Positions 35,374 to 44,371 of a stretch of 64,000 nucleotides of DNA are shown piece after piece. Location of the stretch: NCBI GenBank assembly GCA_964427155.1, contig CAYRSC010000014.1:54300-118299 (forward strand), read 5' to 3'. This DNA comes from Desulfothermus sp964427155. Lineage in GTDB: Bacteria; Desulfobacterota; Desulfovibrionia; Desulfovibrionales; Desulfothermaceae. Every line of letters starts with the position of its first letter. The first letter of the stretch is position 1. The translations under genes were made by a program, and so were the position numbers. The notes below the pieces were generated by a model. The model ran no database searches. It was not told the DNA's origin and saw only the letters and a program-made list of their open reading frames with translations.

Positions 35374-37098
35374 TTAGCTAAGAGCTGCATCAAAATATTT
35401 ACCCACACCATATTCCCTTCTTCTAAAAAACTTTTCAGGGTCTGGTCCTATGATCTGCATCTCTGGATGTTTTTTCTGTTCCTCCAGGGCGATTTTCATT
35501 TCCTGGGTGCAGCCAGTGGAAAAGGTAGCATCTTTTCCTGCCCAGATAGGGGGTATTTTTTCTCCCATTAATTCAAAGCTCTTTTCTATATCTGAGACAG
35601 TCTGGAACCTCCACACGTCTATAAGTCCGCTTCTCTGGACCATCTCCCACATATACATGAGGTCATCCCCATCCATTCCCTCTTCAAAGTGTTCTGCGGG
35701 ATTGATTATAAATACCCCCTCTAATTTTTGCCGTAGATAATTTACAAAGGTAGAAAGTATCCTTATTGCCCTCTGGGTTTCTCCTGGGATGCTCCCCACA
35801 ATGGCGCTATAGAACATCACCTTTTGTCCATTTTCCTTTGCCCTTTTCATCTCTTCTATGATTGCCTTTGCCTTTGCTATAATTTCCTTTTCTGTAATCT
35901 TTCTCACCCTGGGACTCTTTTGTTTAAAGGTAAAGTGGACTCGTCCCCCCTCATCACGGAATATGGCTATTATGTCTCTGGTAAAAAGATGCGAATTTAG
36001 GATGAGGCGGCGGTAGTTTCCATTGCCTTTTGCTATTATGAGGTCTGATTCCTTCCAGGCACGGGCAAAGGTCACCGAGGTCCTATAGAGATTCAGCCTC
36101 TCCCTGCTTCCGTCGGAGATTACCACTAGGTGCGATTCCTTTAACTCCTTGAGGAGGGCCTTTTTGGAGATATGGGGATTAGTTATTATTTTTCCCCCCT
36201 CTAGGTAATTCTCTAATACCCTGCTCTCCTCTATTTCCCAGAATGTGGGATAGTCAAAGTAAAACCCTTCTTTCAGGGCCAGGATTACCCTGTGTCCCAT
36301 CTTGATAAGCCTCTTTATGATTAGCAGGTCAAATATGAGTGCTCCACTGGAATTGGGCATATATAAGATGGTCATTTCTTCCTGTTCTGTCTCAATCCCC
36401 TTTCGCAGAATTTCCCCAAATCCTTTGAGTTCCATGTGCACATCTGGATTTATATCATTTTTCCCCTGTTTCCATATTTCTTCACAAAGAGAGAGACAAA
36501 AAAGCCTCTTTAATTCCAATATATCCAGCTCCGTCCGCAGAAGACTTAGCCTCTTTTCCTCAGTGGTATATAAGGGGTTTGTAAATTCTTCAAACATAGA
36601 AGTGGAGACAAATTCATGCGCCCTCTGGTTAAATAGGGATTTTCTTGTCTCATAAGGGTCATGTTGTGCCAATTGACTCAGTACAATGGTGAGCATCCTT
36701 TTATTCAGTCGGGATGGTATTAGAAAAGGGGAATTATATGCCTTTTTAAATTTGTGTTTGCACAGACTGGTTATCTTTTTCTTTATATAATCGTTATGCA
36801 CCAGTTTTTGGATGAGGTTTAACATTCTCTTCCAAAGGATCCTGTATTCTCTTTTTAGCTCCCTGGAGCGCTCAGAATATAAGAGGTTTTTAAGGGTCCA
36901 GTCACTGCACGGGGCAAATACCTGGTTCTCGTCTAGATCCACCATAAATCTCATTTGTTCAGGTGATGCGTTTTCTGTGGGGTTTGCAAAGTATTCAATG
37001 TCGTTTTCTGTCATAAAGTGAAGTATCCATGCGTCCAGATAGGGGTCTTTTCCATAGTAAAGGTCCCTTACAGATTCTATCCTAGGTAGGCGAAACAC
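35374..37098 (-). CDS. DUF89/ARMT1-like domain protein with altered metal site
   Basis: A 574-residue cytoplasmic protein. The middle part resembles the DUF89 damage-control phosphatase fold: ILYMPNSSGALIFDLLIIKRL in the place of the usual DNAGE motif, GHRVILALKEGFYFDYPTF, LVVISDGSRERLN and the closing SDLIIAKGNGNYRRL (usually KGxGNxE). The Asp and Glu of DNAGE are replaced (NSSGA), so catalysis may be lost or changed. The N-terminal 230 residues are helical and charged. The C-terminal 170 residues (YSAIVGSIPGETQRAIRIL, DATFSTGCTQEMKIAL) are of unknown type. Upstream of it is trmFO, 17 bases away. Family call is tentative. Confidence 0.6.
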   Translation of the reverse strand: MFRLPRIESVRDLYYGKDPYLDAWILHFMTENDIEYFANPTENASPEQMRFMVDLDENQVFAPCSDWTLKNLLYSERSRELKREYRILWKRMLNLIQKLVHNDYIKKKITSLCKHKFKKAYNSPFLIPSRLNKRMLTIVLSQLAQHDPYETRKSLFNQRAHEFVSTSMFEEFTNPLYTTEEKRLSLLRTELDILELKRLFCLSLCEEIWKQGKNDINPDVHMELKGFGEILRKGIETEQEEMTILYMPNSSGALIFDLLIIKRLIKMGHRVILALKEGFYFDYPTFWEIEESRVLENYLEGGKIITNPHISKKALLKELKESHLVVISDGSRERLNLYRTSVTFARAWKESDLIIAKGNGNYRRLILNSHLFTRDIIAIFRDEGGRVHFTFKQKSPRVRKITEKEIIAKAKAIIEEMKRAKENGQKVMFYSAIVGSIPGETQRAIRILSTFVNYLRQKLEGVFIINPAEHFEEGMDGDDLMYMWEMVQRSGLIDVWRFQTVSDIEKSFELMGEKIPPIWAGKDATFSTGCTQEMKIALEEQKKHPEMQIIGPDPEKFFRRREYGVGKYFDAALS

Positions 37099-37115
37099 TT
37101 TTTTCCTCCTTAAAT

Positions 37116-38465
37116 TTATCCCTTAAAGATACTTAGAGCCTCTCTCCACTCCCTAAAATATCTTCTTGCCCTCTCCACATACCTCTCTCTCCTCTTTGCC
37201 TTTTTCATCCTTCCCTTTATGGGTGGCATAAGACCAAAATTTATATTCATAGGTTGAAAGGATACCTTTTCTTCCCTTAAATGCCCCAGAAGGGCCCCCA
37301 GGGCACATTCTCGGGGGGGGAGAGGAATATTTTTATTGAATAGATAATGGGCAAGATATATCCCCACAAATAGACCACACGCCGCAGATTCTACATAGCC
37401 CTCTACCCCTGTGATTTGCCCCGCCAGGAATACCCCTGGTAGTCTTTTTATCTCTAAAAAAGGACCAAGTACCTTTGGGGCATTTACATAGGTGTTTCTG
37501 TGGATGCTCCCCAGTCGTTCAAACCTTGCCCTCTCAAGACCTGGTATCATCCTGAAGACCCTTTTTTGTTCAGGATAGGTGAGTTTAGTCTGAAATCCCA
37601 CCATATTAAACATGGTCTTTTCTTTATTTTCTGGACGAAGTTGAACCACTGCGTAGGGCATCTTTCCTGTCCTGGGGTCTATCAATCCCACTGGTTTTAA
37701 GGGGCCAAAGGCCAGGGTCATCTCCCCCCTCTCTGCCATGGTCTCTATGGGGAGGCATCCCTCAAAATGAATCTCTTTCTCAAATTCCCTAGGCACCACC
37801 TTTTTTGCCTTGATAAGTTCTTCCCAGAACCTTTTATATTCCTGTTGTGTCATGGGACAATTTACGTAATCCCCACTCCCTTCTTCATATCTGGAGCCCC
37901 AGAAGACCCTTTCCCAGTTTATAGAATCTCCACTTATAATGGGGGCGATTGCATCATAAAAATAGAGTTCCCTCTGTCCCACCTTGCTTAATAGATCCCT
38001 TGCCAGGGGTTCAGAAATAAGGGGACCTGCGGCGATTACCACATGGGAAAAGGAGGTGAGGACTGGATCAGAGAGGCTTCTTATTTCTCTCCTCTCTATC
38101 TTTATCTGGGGGGAATCCTCTAGTTTTCTAGTGATGTAGGCAGAGAATCTTTCCCTATCCACTGCAAGGGACCTGCCTGCAGGCACCTCACTCTGCTGGG
38201 CACTTTCCATTACAATAGAACCCAGTTCTCTCATCTCCTCTTTTAAAAGGCCCACAGCAGAGGCAGGGTCTTTTGACCTTAAGGAATTGGAACACACCAG
38301 TTCAGCCAGGTGCGCCGATGTGTGGGCAGGAGAGAACCGTTTGGGTTTCATCTCAAAGATACTACACCCTATCCCTACAGAGGAAAGGATATTGGCAATC
38401 TCACACCCCGCCAGTCCTCCCCCTATTATGGCTACTTTTTTCTGGATTGCTCCATGTCCTATCAT
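37116..38465 (-). CDS. trmFO: Methylenetetrahydrofolate-tRNA (uracil-5-)-methyltransferase TrmFO
   Basis: Flavoenzyme that makes ribothymidine 54 in tRNA with methylene-THF as methyl donor. The 449 residues begin with the FAD fold VAIIGGGLAGCEIANILS, followed by AHLAELVCSNSLRSKDP with the catalytic-type Cys, MTQQEYKRFWEEL, RTGKMPYAVVQLRPEN and GQITGVEGYVESAACG. Typical length. Ten bases before the DUF2333 gene end, same strand. Confidence 0.96.
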   Translation of the reverse strand: MIGHGAIQKKVAIIGGGLAGCEIANILSSVGIGCSIFEMKPKRFSPAHTSAHLAELVCSNSLRSKDPASAVGLLKEEMRELGSIVMESAQQSEVPAGRSLAVDRERFSAYITRKLEDSPQIKIERREIRSLSDPVLTSFSHVVIAAGPLISEPLARDLLSKVGQRELYFYDAIAPIISGDSINWERVFWGSRYEEGSGDYVNCPMTQQEYKRFWEELIKAKKVVPREFEKEIHFEGCLPIETMAERGEMTLAFGPLKPVGLIDPRTGKMPYAVVQLRPENKEKTMFNMVGFQTKLTYPEQKRVFRMIPGLERARFERLGSIHRNTYVNAPKVLGPFLEIKRLPGVFLAGQITGVEGYVESAACGLFVGIYLAHYLFNKNIPLPPRECALGALLGHLREEKVSFQPMNINFGLMPPIKGRMKKAKRRERYVERARRYFREWREALSIFKG

Positions 38466-38475
38466 AGGGGTCCTT

Positions 38476-39537
38476 TTACCTATTCAAGGAGTCTGCCACA
38501 TCACTGAGACGTTCCTTTACCGTTATCAGGTACCTTGCCATCTTTCCCCTATGGTCTGCAAATATGGAATCATCCGAGCCCCTTAACACAATAAGTGGGT
38601 CAAAGGTGCATATCTTATTCATGGCCTTAAAGGCCAGATTGAGATTATCTTTTCCCCCTCTTTCTTCTATTTCAGGATATAGATGCACCAGGACAGTTAG
38701 AAAGTCCCTAAGGACCAGGATTACTCCCTGGGTATAATATATCCTGTCGTCCAGTTCAGAATATTTTACCTTGTCGTTTTCCTCTACCAGCAGTCCCAGG
38801 GGTTGATCTAAAAATTCAGGGCTTACTATGAATTTGAAGAGAGAATATAGCTTATCACTTCGCACATTATAAACGGCCTCTCCCTTTAAAAGCTCTTTTT
38901 CATATTCTCTCACCATCTTTATCCCTTTCTTGTACTGGTCTTCAGACGAGGGGAACCACCAGCTGTCTGGGGAAAATGCAAAATATTGTTCCCGTGCTTC
39001 CTTTAGGTGTTCGTCTTCTGCCCCTGCTCCCCCATATTTTGCAAAACTGGTGGCAAAGAAGTTTACCAGAAGTCTTGTTGCAAATATCACCCCCCTCTGT
39101 CTGTTGTCTCTGTTATCAGGCCAGGCAGTGGGAGAGATAATAAGGTCATTTACTGTCCACCCAAGTCTGGAATGGAGTTCATCATTTAGTCTGTTTATCA
39201 TGGCCTCGCATAGGGCCACTCCTTTTTTGGCGGGAGGGGAATTTGGTCCTGTGGTCTTTAGTATGTGTTCTATGTGTTTGTCCACATGGGGAAAGGTGGT
39301 TGGGTCAATCATCTTGTATAACTCATTCATTGACCAGAGGAGCCCAAGGCCCACTGGCCATATAAGGACCACTACCAGAAAAAAGATGATAAGGTATTTT
39401 ACCCACCACACCAGGTCTTTCCAGGGGAAGAAAATGGGTGGTTTTACCGTTGGAACTAGCCTTTTGCGGGACCTGGAGGCCCCCCTATTGGATGTGGGTG
39501 AGGTATGCCTTTTTGATTTGTTGTTGGTTTTGGTCAT
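38476..39537 (-). CDS. DUF2333 family membrane-anchored protein
   Basis: A 353-residue protein with a basic N-terminal tail (about 45 residues), one transmembrane segment (YLIIFFLVVVLIWPVGLGLLW) and an outer domain. The motifs LGWTVNDLIISPT, WPDNRDNRQRGV and FSPDSWWFPSSEDQY are those of DUF2333, found in many Proteobacteria; the function is not known. It is divergent from the M23 peptidase gene, with a 102-base gap holding no clear promoter. Confidence 0.88.
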   Translation of the reverse strand: MTKTNNKSKRHTSPTSNRGASRSRKRLVPTVKPPIFFPWKDLVWWVKYLIIFFLVVVLIWPVGLGLLWSMNELYKMIDPTTFPHVDKHIEHILKTTGPNSPPAKKGVALCEAMINRLNDELHSRLGWTVNDLIISPTAWPDNRDNRQRGVIFATRLLVNFFATSFAKYGGAGAEDEHLKEAREQYFAFSPDSWWFPSSEDQYKKGIKMVREYEKELLKGEAVYNVRSDKLYSLFKFIVSPEFLDQPLGLLVEENDKVKYSELDDRIYYTQGVILVLRDFLTVLVHLYPEIEERGGKDNLNLAFKAMNKICTFDPLIVLRGSDDSIFADHRGKMARYLITVKERLSDVADSLNR

Positions 39538-39639
39538 GGCTGTTTATCCCCTTATAATTAATGTTTGAAAATATCTCTCCAACAGGTTAGGATCCCTAAC
39601 TGGCCTGTATCCATTAATTTTCAAGCCCAGTTATATATC

Positions 39640-40524
39640 ATGAGCACACAAAAGGCAAAGGTATTTATCCTCACACTGTTGGCTATGATCTTAGCTACTC
39701 CCCTGTGGCCCTTTGAGGTAAGGGTCCCACATTCAGTTAGACTAGGGGATGCCTTTAGGGTAGAGATTTCTTATAGAAATGGGGGAACTGGATATTTACA
39801 GTGGCTGGGCAGGAGGATTTCCTTTTCCCTTTTGAGGAGAAGGGGATCCCAATATCATCTCTGGCTGTTTTTAGGGAGTGATGTGAAAAGGGATAGACCA
39901 GGAATGTATTCCCTCTCTATATGGACATCCAGGGATAGGGGGATAAAAAGACAAATATATCTCTATCCCAGGAGGTATTCCTATACGCGGATAAAGGTCT
40001 CAGCCAGATATAGTCATCTCTCCAGAGCGGCCCTTTCTCGTTACTTTAAGGAACATGAAGAAATAAGGAGAATACACGAACTATTTGAGCCCCATGCTTA
40101 TTTTTCAGGGCCTTTTATCCTTCCCTTAAGGGCCCCCATATCCTCCCCTTATGGGCGGGTGAGGATAATAAATGGGAAACAGAGGTCCATTCATCTGGGA
40201 GTAGATTTTGCTACAGGATACGGGAAAAAGGTCCACTCTATTAACCGGGGAAGGGTGGTGTTGTGTAAGGAGCTTCTCTTTAGCGGAAAATCAGTATTTA
40301 TTGATCATGGGCTGGGCATAATAAGTGAATATTTTCACCTTTCCGCTATAGATGTCTCTTTGAACCAGATGGTGGAAAAAGGAGAGGTGATTGGACTTAC
40401 TGGAAAGAGTGGAAGGGTTACTGGCCCCCATCTACATCTGGGAATATGCGTGCTGGGAGAGATGGTGGATCCCATCTCCTTTATTCACCTCTCTCAAGAG
40501 AAAAGCCTTTCAGCCACTCCATAG
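39640..40524 (+). CDS. M23 family metallopeptidase (LytM)
   Basis: Likely a periplasmic peptidoglycan endopeptidase. From ATG 39640 the product is 294 residues with a signal peptide (VFILTLLAMILATPLWP). The C-terminal M23 domain shows the zinc ligands in HLGVDFATGYG (His, Asp) and TGPHLHLGI (HxH), with VFIDHGLGIISEYFHLS between. A TTG 25 codons earlier is less likely as start. The end overlaps the end of the convergent PurD-like gene by 31 bases. Confidence 0.9.
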   Translation: MSTQKAKVFILTLLAMILATPLWPFEVRVPHSVRLGDAFRVEISYRNGGTGYLQWLGRRISFSLLRRRGSQYHLWLFLGSDVKRDRPGMYSLSIWTSRDRGIKRQIYLYPRRYSYTRIKVSARYSHLSRAALSRYFKEHEEIRRIHELFEPHAYFSGPFILPLRAPISSPYGRVRIINGKQRSIHLGVDFATGYGKKVHSINRGRVVLCKELLFSGKSVFIDHGLGIISEYFHLSAIDVSLNQMVEKGEVIGLTGKSGRVTGPHLHLGICVLGEMVDPISFIHLSQEKSLSATP

Positions 40525-42005
40525 TGGATACCTATATCCCGTCTCAGGTCTAATCTGTTTCCCTGGGGGTCCTCCCGGGGTATGACCCTTATCCTCCCTT
40601 GATCAAAGGCGGTAAGGAGCCTTTTCCTCAACCTCTCGGCCACCTCTCCTCGTTTTTGTCCCCCCTTTACCTTGGCATTTGCCACCAGATATATCACCCT
40701 GGTTCCATCAGAGAAAAAGCCTCTTTCCTCAGAATAGCCCATACCTGAGGGTACCAGCTGTATCCCTTTTTTCTTGAAGTAGTCAAAATCTATCTTCACA
40801 GGTTCATATTTGGTGACGCTCCAGGGATATCCTTTTTGACCATCTGGTCCCCCTGGACCTGTAACCAGGGCAATACAGATGCACAACTGGTCCTCTCTTA
40901 CCTCTGGGGTTATCTCATGGAGTGTGCCTTCAAACATGGCCTCTACCAGATGCCCTAGATTTCGGACCCTCTTTACCACTGACTGGAACTCTGGTTCTCC
41001 TGGACGGATATTTATCTCACAGACCCTTATCTTTGAAGGTATTATCTTTCCTTCTCCATCCCTTCTAAAGGAGACAAAGCATCCAGGATAGAGGATACAT
41101 GGTCTAAGGGCATTGTTCTTTCTTAAGTATTCCACTAGGGGAGATGCAATGCTATCCTTTACCAGGGAAAGCATCTCTACTGTTTCAAATGGGTGAGGAG
41201 AGATTGCTCCCATGCCCCCGGTTATGGGGTTATTTCTGTCAGAGGTGCCCTCAAATCTTTCAGGATAGTCCATTGCCGTGGGGAGTATAGTATAGTTTCC
41301 CCGCCGATCCACCATGATGGTAAAACTTATCTCCACACCAGACATCCTGGATTCTATAAGTAGGGGCCATTTCCCCTTTCTAAACATGGAGCGATAGTTT
41401 TTTTTGTAATCCTGCATTAACCTGGAATACACCTCTTCTATCTCCCAGGTGTTCAGGATTATCCTGGCCCCCTTGCCTCCAGCACTATATGGATATTTTA
41501 ATACCGCCCCTCCAAAGCTGTGTATATATTCCAGAGAGACCTCAAGTACCTTTTGATAGTCCCGGGCATCCACCACCGTCCATCTGTCTGCTACAGGGAT
41601 GCCCCAGTCCCTGCACACCTCTTTGCACCTTATCTTGTCCCCTTCAATAAATGCAAACTCCCTTGTGAGACCTGCCACATGCCCCCCTAGTCCCCTGGAC
41701 TCTAACTGGTCCACCAGCCCTTCAAATAAAAGGGCCTCTGGGAGGGGAAGGATATAATCAAGGCCATTTTCACGGATGCCCTTTTCTATTGCCCTGGCAT
41801 AGGAAGATACAGAATTGTCCTGGGTAAAGATAAATTCCAGGGGAAGGGAGAGCTTCTTTGCAAATTCTGGCATAGAAGATGTCCCCCTGATAATAACCCC
41901 TTGATATTTTCCCTCATATTTATCACTCAATGCAGTGGACACGGTTAGGGCAGACAAAAATGTCCTTCCATCTGTGCCCGCAAAACCTATTTTTTTTATC
42001 TTCAT
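40494..42005 (-). CDS. PurD-like ATP-grasp ligase
   Basis: A 503-residue relative of phosphoribosylamine-glycine ligase. ATP-grasp features: AVLKYPYSAGGKGARII (ATP-binding loop), GVEISFTIMVD, NPITGGMGAISPHPFE (PurD has NTGGMGAYSP) and CEINIRPGEPEFQSV (PurD has EFNxRxGDPE). It is about 80 residues longer than standard PurD and the N-terminal substrate domain differs (KKIGFAGTDGRTFLSAL). It may be a diverged PurD or an enzyme ligating another amine. ATG 42005 is preferred to a start 13 codons upstream. Single gene, convergent with the M23 gene. Confidence 0.72.
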   Translation of the reverse strand: MKIKKIGFAGTDGRTFLSALTVSTALSDKYEGKYQGVIIRGTSSMPEFAKKLSLPLEFIFTQDNSVSSYARAIEKGIRENGLDYILPLPEALLFEGLVDQLESRGLGGHVAGLTREFAFIEGDKIRCKEVCRDWGIPVADRWTVVDARDYQKVLEVSLEYIHSFGGAVLKYPYSAGGKGARIILNTWEIEEVYSRLMQDYKKNYRSMFRKGKWPLLIESRMSGVEISFTIMVDRRGNYTILPTAMDYPERFEGTSDRNNPITGGMGAISPHPFETVEMLSLVKDSIASPLVEYLRKNNALRPCILYPGCFVSFRRDGEGKIIPSKIRVCEINIRPGEPEFQSVVKRVRNLGHLVEAMFEGTLHEITPEVREDQLCICIALVTGPGGPDGQKGYPWSVTKYEPVKIDFDYFKKKGIQLVPSGMGYSEERGFFSDGTRVIYLVANAKVKGGQKRGEVAERLRKRLLTAFDQGRIRVIPREDPQGNRLDLRRDIGIHYGVAERLFS

Positions 42006-42262
42006 CTGGATTCCCCTACTATTTTGTGTGTCTTTAAAGGGCACATATAAAAGTTGAGGGAAAAAGTAAACCTTGGACTTTCCCTTATTTTTTCTTTTTT
42101 GGCAGTAAGTTCCATAAATAACAAGAGCAAAATTTTTATTACACCTAATTTGAAGGGGAGATGGAATAGACCTTTAATCCCTTTGTTTCTGGGATATACA
42201 GGGGATATGATGAGGGGAGGGATTTCATTGTTTTTTAATGATATTAATAAGTTATCTGTTAT

Positions 42263-42280
42263 AAGTGAATATTTTCACAA
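42263..42280. promoter_or_regulatory. Candidate Rex operator upstream of sat
   Basis: AAGTGAATATTTTCACAA matches the Rex consensus TTGTGAA-N4-TTCACAA at 12 of 14 fixed positions, the two outermost left bases failing. It lies just upstream of the sat promoter. Rex senses the NADH/NAD ratio and represses sat in Desulfovibrio vulgaris. The gap 42006-42262 is otherwise AT rich without recognisable features. Confidence 0.5.
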
Positions 42281-42287
42281 TACTTTC

Positions 42288-42313
42288 TTGACAAATTTGA
42301 TGATTGATATAAT
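42288..42313 (+). promoter_or_regulatory. Promoter of sat
   Basis: A perfect extended -10, TGATATAAT at 42305-42313. A perfect -35 TTGACA at 42288-42293 is present but only 14 bases upstream, so the extended -10 probably carries most of the strength. Transcription would start near 42320, leaving a leader of about 58 bases with AGGAGG before the ATG. Confidence 0.65.
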
Positions 42314-42377
42314 CTGCTCCCAAGACCAACGGGGGAGAAGATTGTGAACTTTTTAAGATAAAACAGGAGGTGTATGA

Positions 42378-43736
42378 ATGTCTAGCTTACTAATTCAAAG
42401 GCCCTTGCCACACGGAGGTAGGCTTGTAGAAAGGGTGATTAGAGACAGGGAAGCGGCAAAGAAGATGATTGAGGGGTGTCCCACTTATGACATAAAGCCC
42501 ACCCTCCATTATGAGACCGGGGTACCGGTACGCAATGTGTATCGTGAGATCATGTCCATATGTTATGGTTTTTTTAGTCCAGTGGAAGGTTCTATGAAGA
42601 AAGAGGAGGTGGATAGGGTCTTAAAGGAGCGCAGGTTGTTGAACGACTGGATATTCCCTTATCCTCTGGTCTTTGACATCAGTCGGGAAGATTATGAGAA
42701 TCTGGGTGTTGGCGCTGGTGATAGGTTGGTGTTGAGGTTAAAGGGTAAGCCCTTTGCTATTTTGGATATTGAGGAGGTCTGGGAGATAAAGGATGCAGAG
42801 GAACTTGCCCACAAGACCTTTGGTACCCCTGAGGACAATCCAGAGGTGGTAAAGGAGCCTTTTAACAAGAAACACCCAGGTTGGGTCATCTATCGCAGTC
42901 TCCAGCCCATTGTGCTTGCTGGGAAATATACTATTATTAATGAGCCTAAATTTCGCGCCCCCTTTGATAGGTTCTGGTATCCTCCCAGGAAGTGCAGGGA
43001 AGAGTTTGATAGGAGGGGGTGGAGGACTGTAATTAACCATCAGACCAGAAATGTTCCCCATGTGGGACATGAATTTCTCATGAAGAATGCCGCATATACG
43101 GGAGATTTTGAGCCGTGCCATGGGATATTGGTAAATGCCATTATTGGTGTAAAACGCAGAGGGGACTATCCTGATGAGGCTATTGTTGAGGGGCATGAGG
43201 CCGTAAATAAAGGTGGGTACATCAAGCCTGAGAGACATCTTCCCACCATATGTCTGTGGGATATGAGGTATGGTAATCCATTGGAGTCCCTGCTTCACGG
43301 TATTATCCGTCAGAATATGGGGTGCACCCACCATATGTTTGGAAGGGATCATGCGGCAGTTGGTGAGTATTATGATAAGTGGGCCACGCAGATATTGTGG
43401 ACCAAGGGTATTCCAAGTTTTGGCTTTCCTGCTCCTCCCACTGATGTTCCCTATGGCCTTAGCATAAGGCCCCAGAATATGAGGGAATTTTCCTATTGTC
43501 CCACCTGTAAAGAGATGGCCTACAGTGAGACCTGTGGTCATAAGAGAGAAAAACTCAGCGGCAGTTTCTTAAGGGGTATGGTGGCAGAGGGAGTTCAACC
43601 CCCGGCCATTATCATGCGTCCCGAGGTCTATAAGGTGGTGGTTAAGTGGTGGAAGCACTTTAATTATCCCTTCTGTAATGAGAAGTATGTGATAAATAAA
43701 GAAAAGGAACTTGAGGTGGATCTGGAGGACCTTTAA
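42378..43736 (+). CDS. sat: Sulfate adenylyltransferase (ATP sulfurylase)
   Basis: Activates sulfate with ATP to APS, or runs in reverse in sulfur-oxidising or disproportionating metabolism. The 452-residue homo-oligomeric type shows INHQTRNVPHVGHEF (QTRN and HxxH-type active-site motifs), CTHHMFGRDHAAVGEY and a probable zinc site CPTCKEMAYSETCGHKREK. AGGAGG precedes the ATG. It heads the sulfate region; the product feeds AprBA encoded next. Confidence 0.97.
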   Translation: MSSLLIQRPLPHGGRLVERVIRDREAAKKMIEGCPTYDIKPTLHYETGVPVRNVYREIMSICYGFFSPVEGSMKKEEVDRVLKERRLLNDWIFPYPLVFDISREDYENLGVGAGDRLVLRLKGKPFAILDIEEVWEIKDAEELAHKTFGTPEDNPEVVKEPFNKKHPGWVIYRSLQPIVLAGKYTIINEPKFRAPFDRFWYPPRKCREEFDRRGWRTVINHQTRNVPHVGHEFLMKNAAYTGDFEPCHGILVNAIIGVKRRGDYPDEAIVEGHEAVNKGGYIKPERHLPTICLWDMRYGNPLESLLHGIIRQNMGCTHHMFGRDHAAVGEYYDKWATQILWTKGIPSFGFPAPPTDVPYGLSIRPQNMREFSYCPTCKEMAYSETCGHKREKLSGSFLRGMVAEGVQPPAIIMRPEVYKVVVKWWKHFNYPFCNEKYVINKEKELEVDLEDL

Positions 43737-43769
43737 TCAATATATAATTTCCCGTTTAGGAGGTTTGAA

Positions 43770-44126
43770 ATGGCTTATTTTATAGTTGTTCTATTGGACG
43801 ACAATCGGTACTCCAAGATAAAGGGCACCGAGTTGGAGGATAAAATACAATATATGTTTGGCGGAGAGCTTCGCTGCCTCAACGTGGATGTGTCCGAGGA
43901 GTTGAAGGACAGGATCCTTAAAGAGTTTGATACTGCACGCATAGACTCCAGAGGTGCTATCACAGATGTGCCAGTGGCCTTCTTGAGGGAGTTGTTTAAT
44001 CAAATAGCAGAAAAGAAGTCTCTGGGGCCTGAGGTGATTGAAGGGGTTCTGGGCAAGGTGGATGAGATAAAGGAACTGGCCGCCAAGGAATCTGAATTTT
44101 TGCCTGCCCCGGAAATAGATGTCTAA
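43770..44126 (+). CDS. Unknown protein between sat and aprBA
   Basis: A 118-residue acidic soluble protein (MAYFIVVLLDDNRYSKI..., LRELFNQIAEKKSLGPEVI, EFLPAPEIDV) without cysteines beyond one. I recognise no family. It follows sat by 33 bases with TAGGAGG upstream and is followed by a terminator, so it is in the sat transcription unit. A role linked to sulfate activation is inferred from position only. Confidence 0.8.
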   Translation: MAYFIVVLLDDNRYSKIKGTELEDKIQYMFGGELRCLNVDVSEELKDRILKEFDTARIDSRGAITDVPVAFLRELFNQIAEKKSLGPEVIEGVLGKVDEIKELAAKESEFLPAPEIDV

Positions 44127-44153
44127 GGTGTAAACTAATCCTGGGCCGTCATG

Positions 44154-44176
44154 GGAGGGGCGGCCCCTCCTCTTTT
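44154..44176 (+). terminator. Intrinsic terminator of the sat unit
   Basis: Perfect 7-pair stem GGAGGGG / CCCCTCC with a 3-base loop, followed by TCTTTTT. It lies 27 bases after the unknown gene and separates sat from aprBA. Confidence 0.85.
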
Positions 44177-44238
44177 TGTGCAACAGCTTGAAATGGTGGT
44201 AAATTTAGTCAGGGATAGAAAAAGGGAGAAGATGGGTT

Positions 44239-44256
44239 TTGTGTCTTTTTTCACAA
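44239..44256. promoter_or_regulatory. Candidate Rex operator upstream of aprBA (distal)
   Basis: TTGTGTCTTTTTTCACAA matches TTGTGAA-N4-TTCACAA at 12 of 14 fixed positions, with both outer half-sites TTGTG and CACAA perfect and correctly spaced. About 105 bases upstream of the aprB -35 box. Confidence 0.5.
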
Positions 44257-44342
44257 AAAATCCTTTTGAGGAAGGTCTTTTAGGTGGGGAAGGATGTGCT
44301 TATCTACCTGAATATGTGAGAAAAAGGTCAGAAAAATCTTGC

Positions 44343-44371
44343 TTGACATTGGATTGAGGGATTGTTACTTT
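44343..44371 (+). promoter_or_regulatory. Possible promoter of aprBA
   Basis: Perfect -35 TTGACA at 44343-44348, then 17 bases to TACTTT, a weak -10. It is the only good -35 in the 322-base gap between the sat unit and aprB. Confidence 0.4.

Noticed and set aside
42054..42347. 97-codon ORF upstream of sat containing the residues SEYFH, as in the M23 gene
   Set aside because: It starts with TTG without ribosome site, covers the sat promoter and Rex-like box, and the similarity is one shared 18-base string (42261-42278 and 40321-40338).
42738..43541. 267-codon ORF antisense to sat
   Set aside because: Lies wholly within sat, has no ribosome site and no recognisable motif.
44151..44357. 68-codon ORF between the sat unit and aprB
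   Set aside because: Its start lies in the terminator stem and it overlaps the Rex-like box and the -35 box, so it is more likely control DNA.
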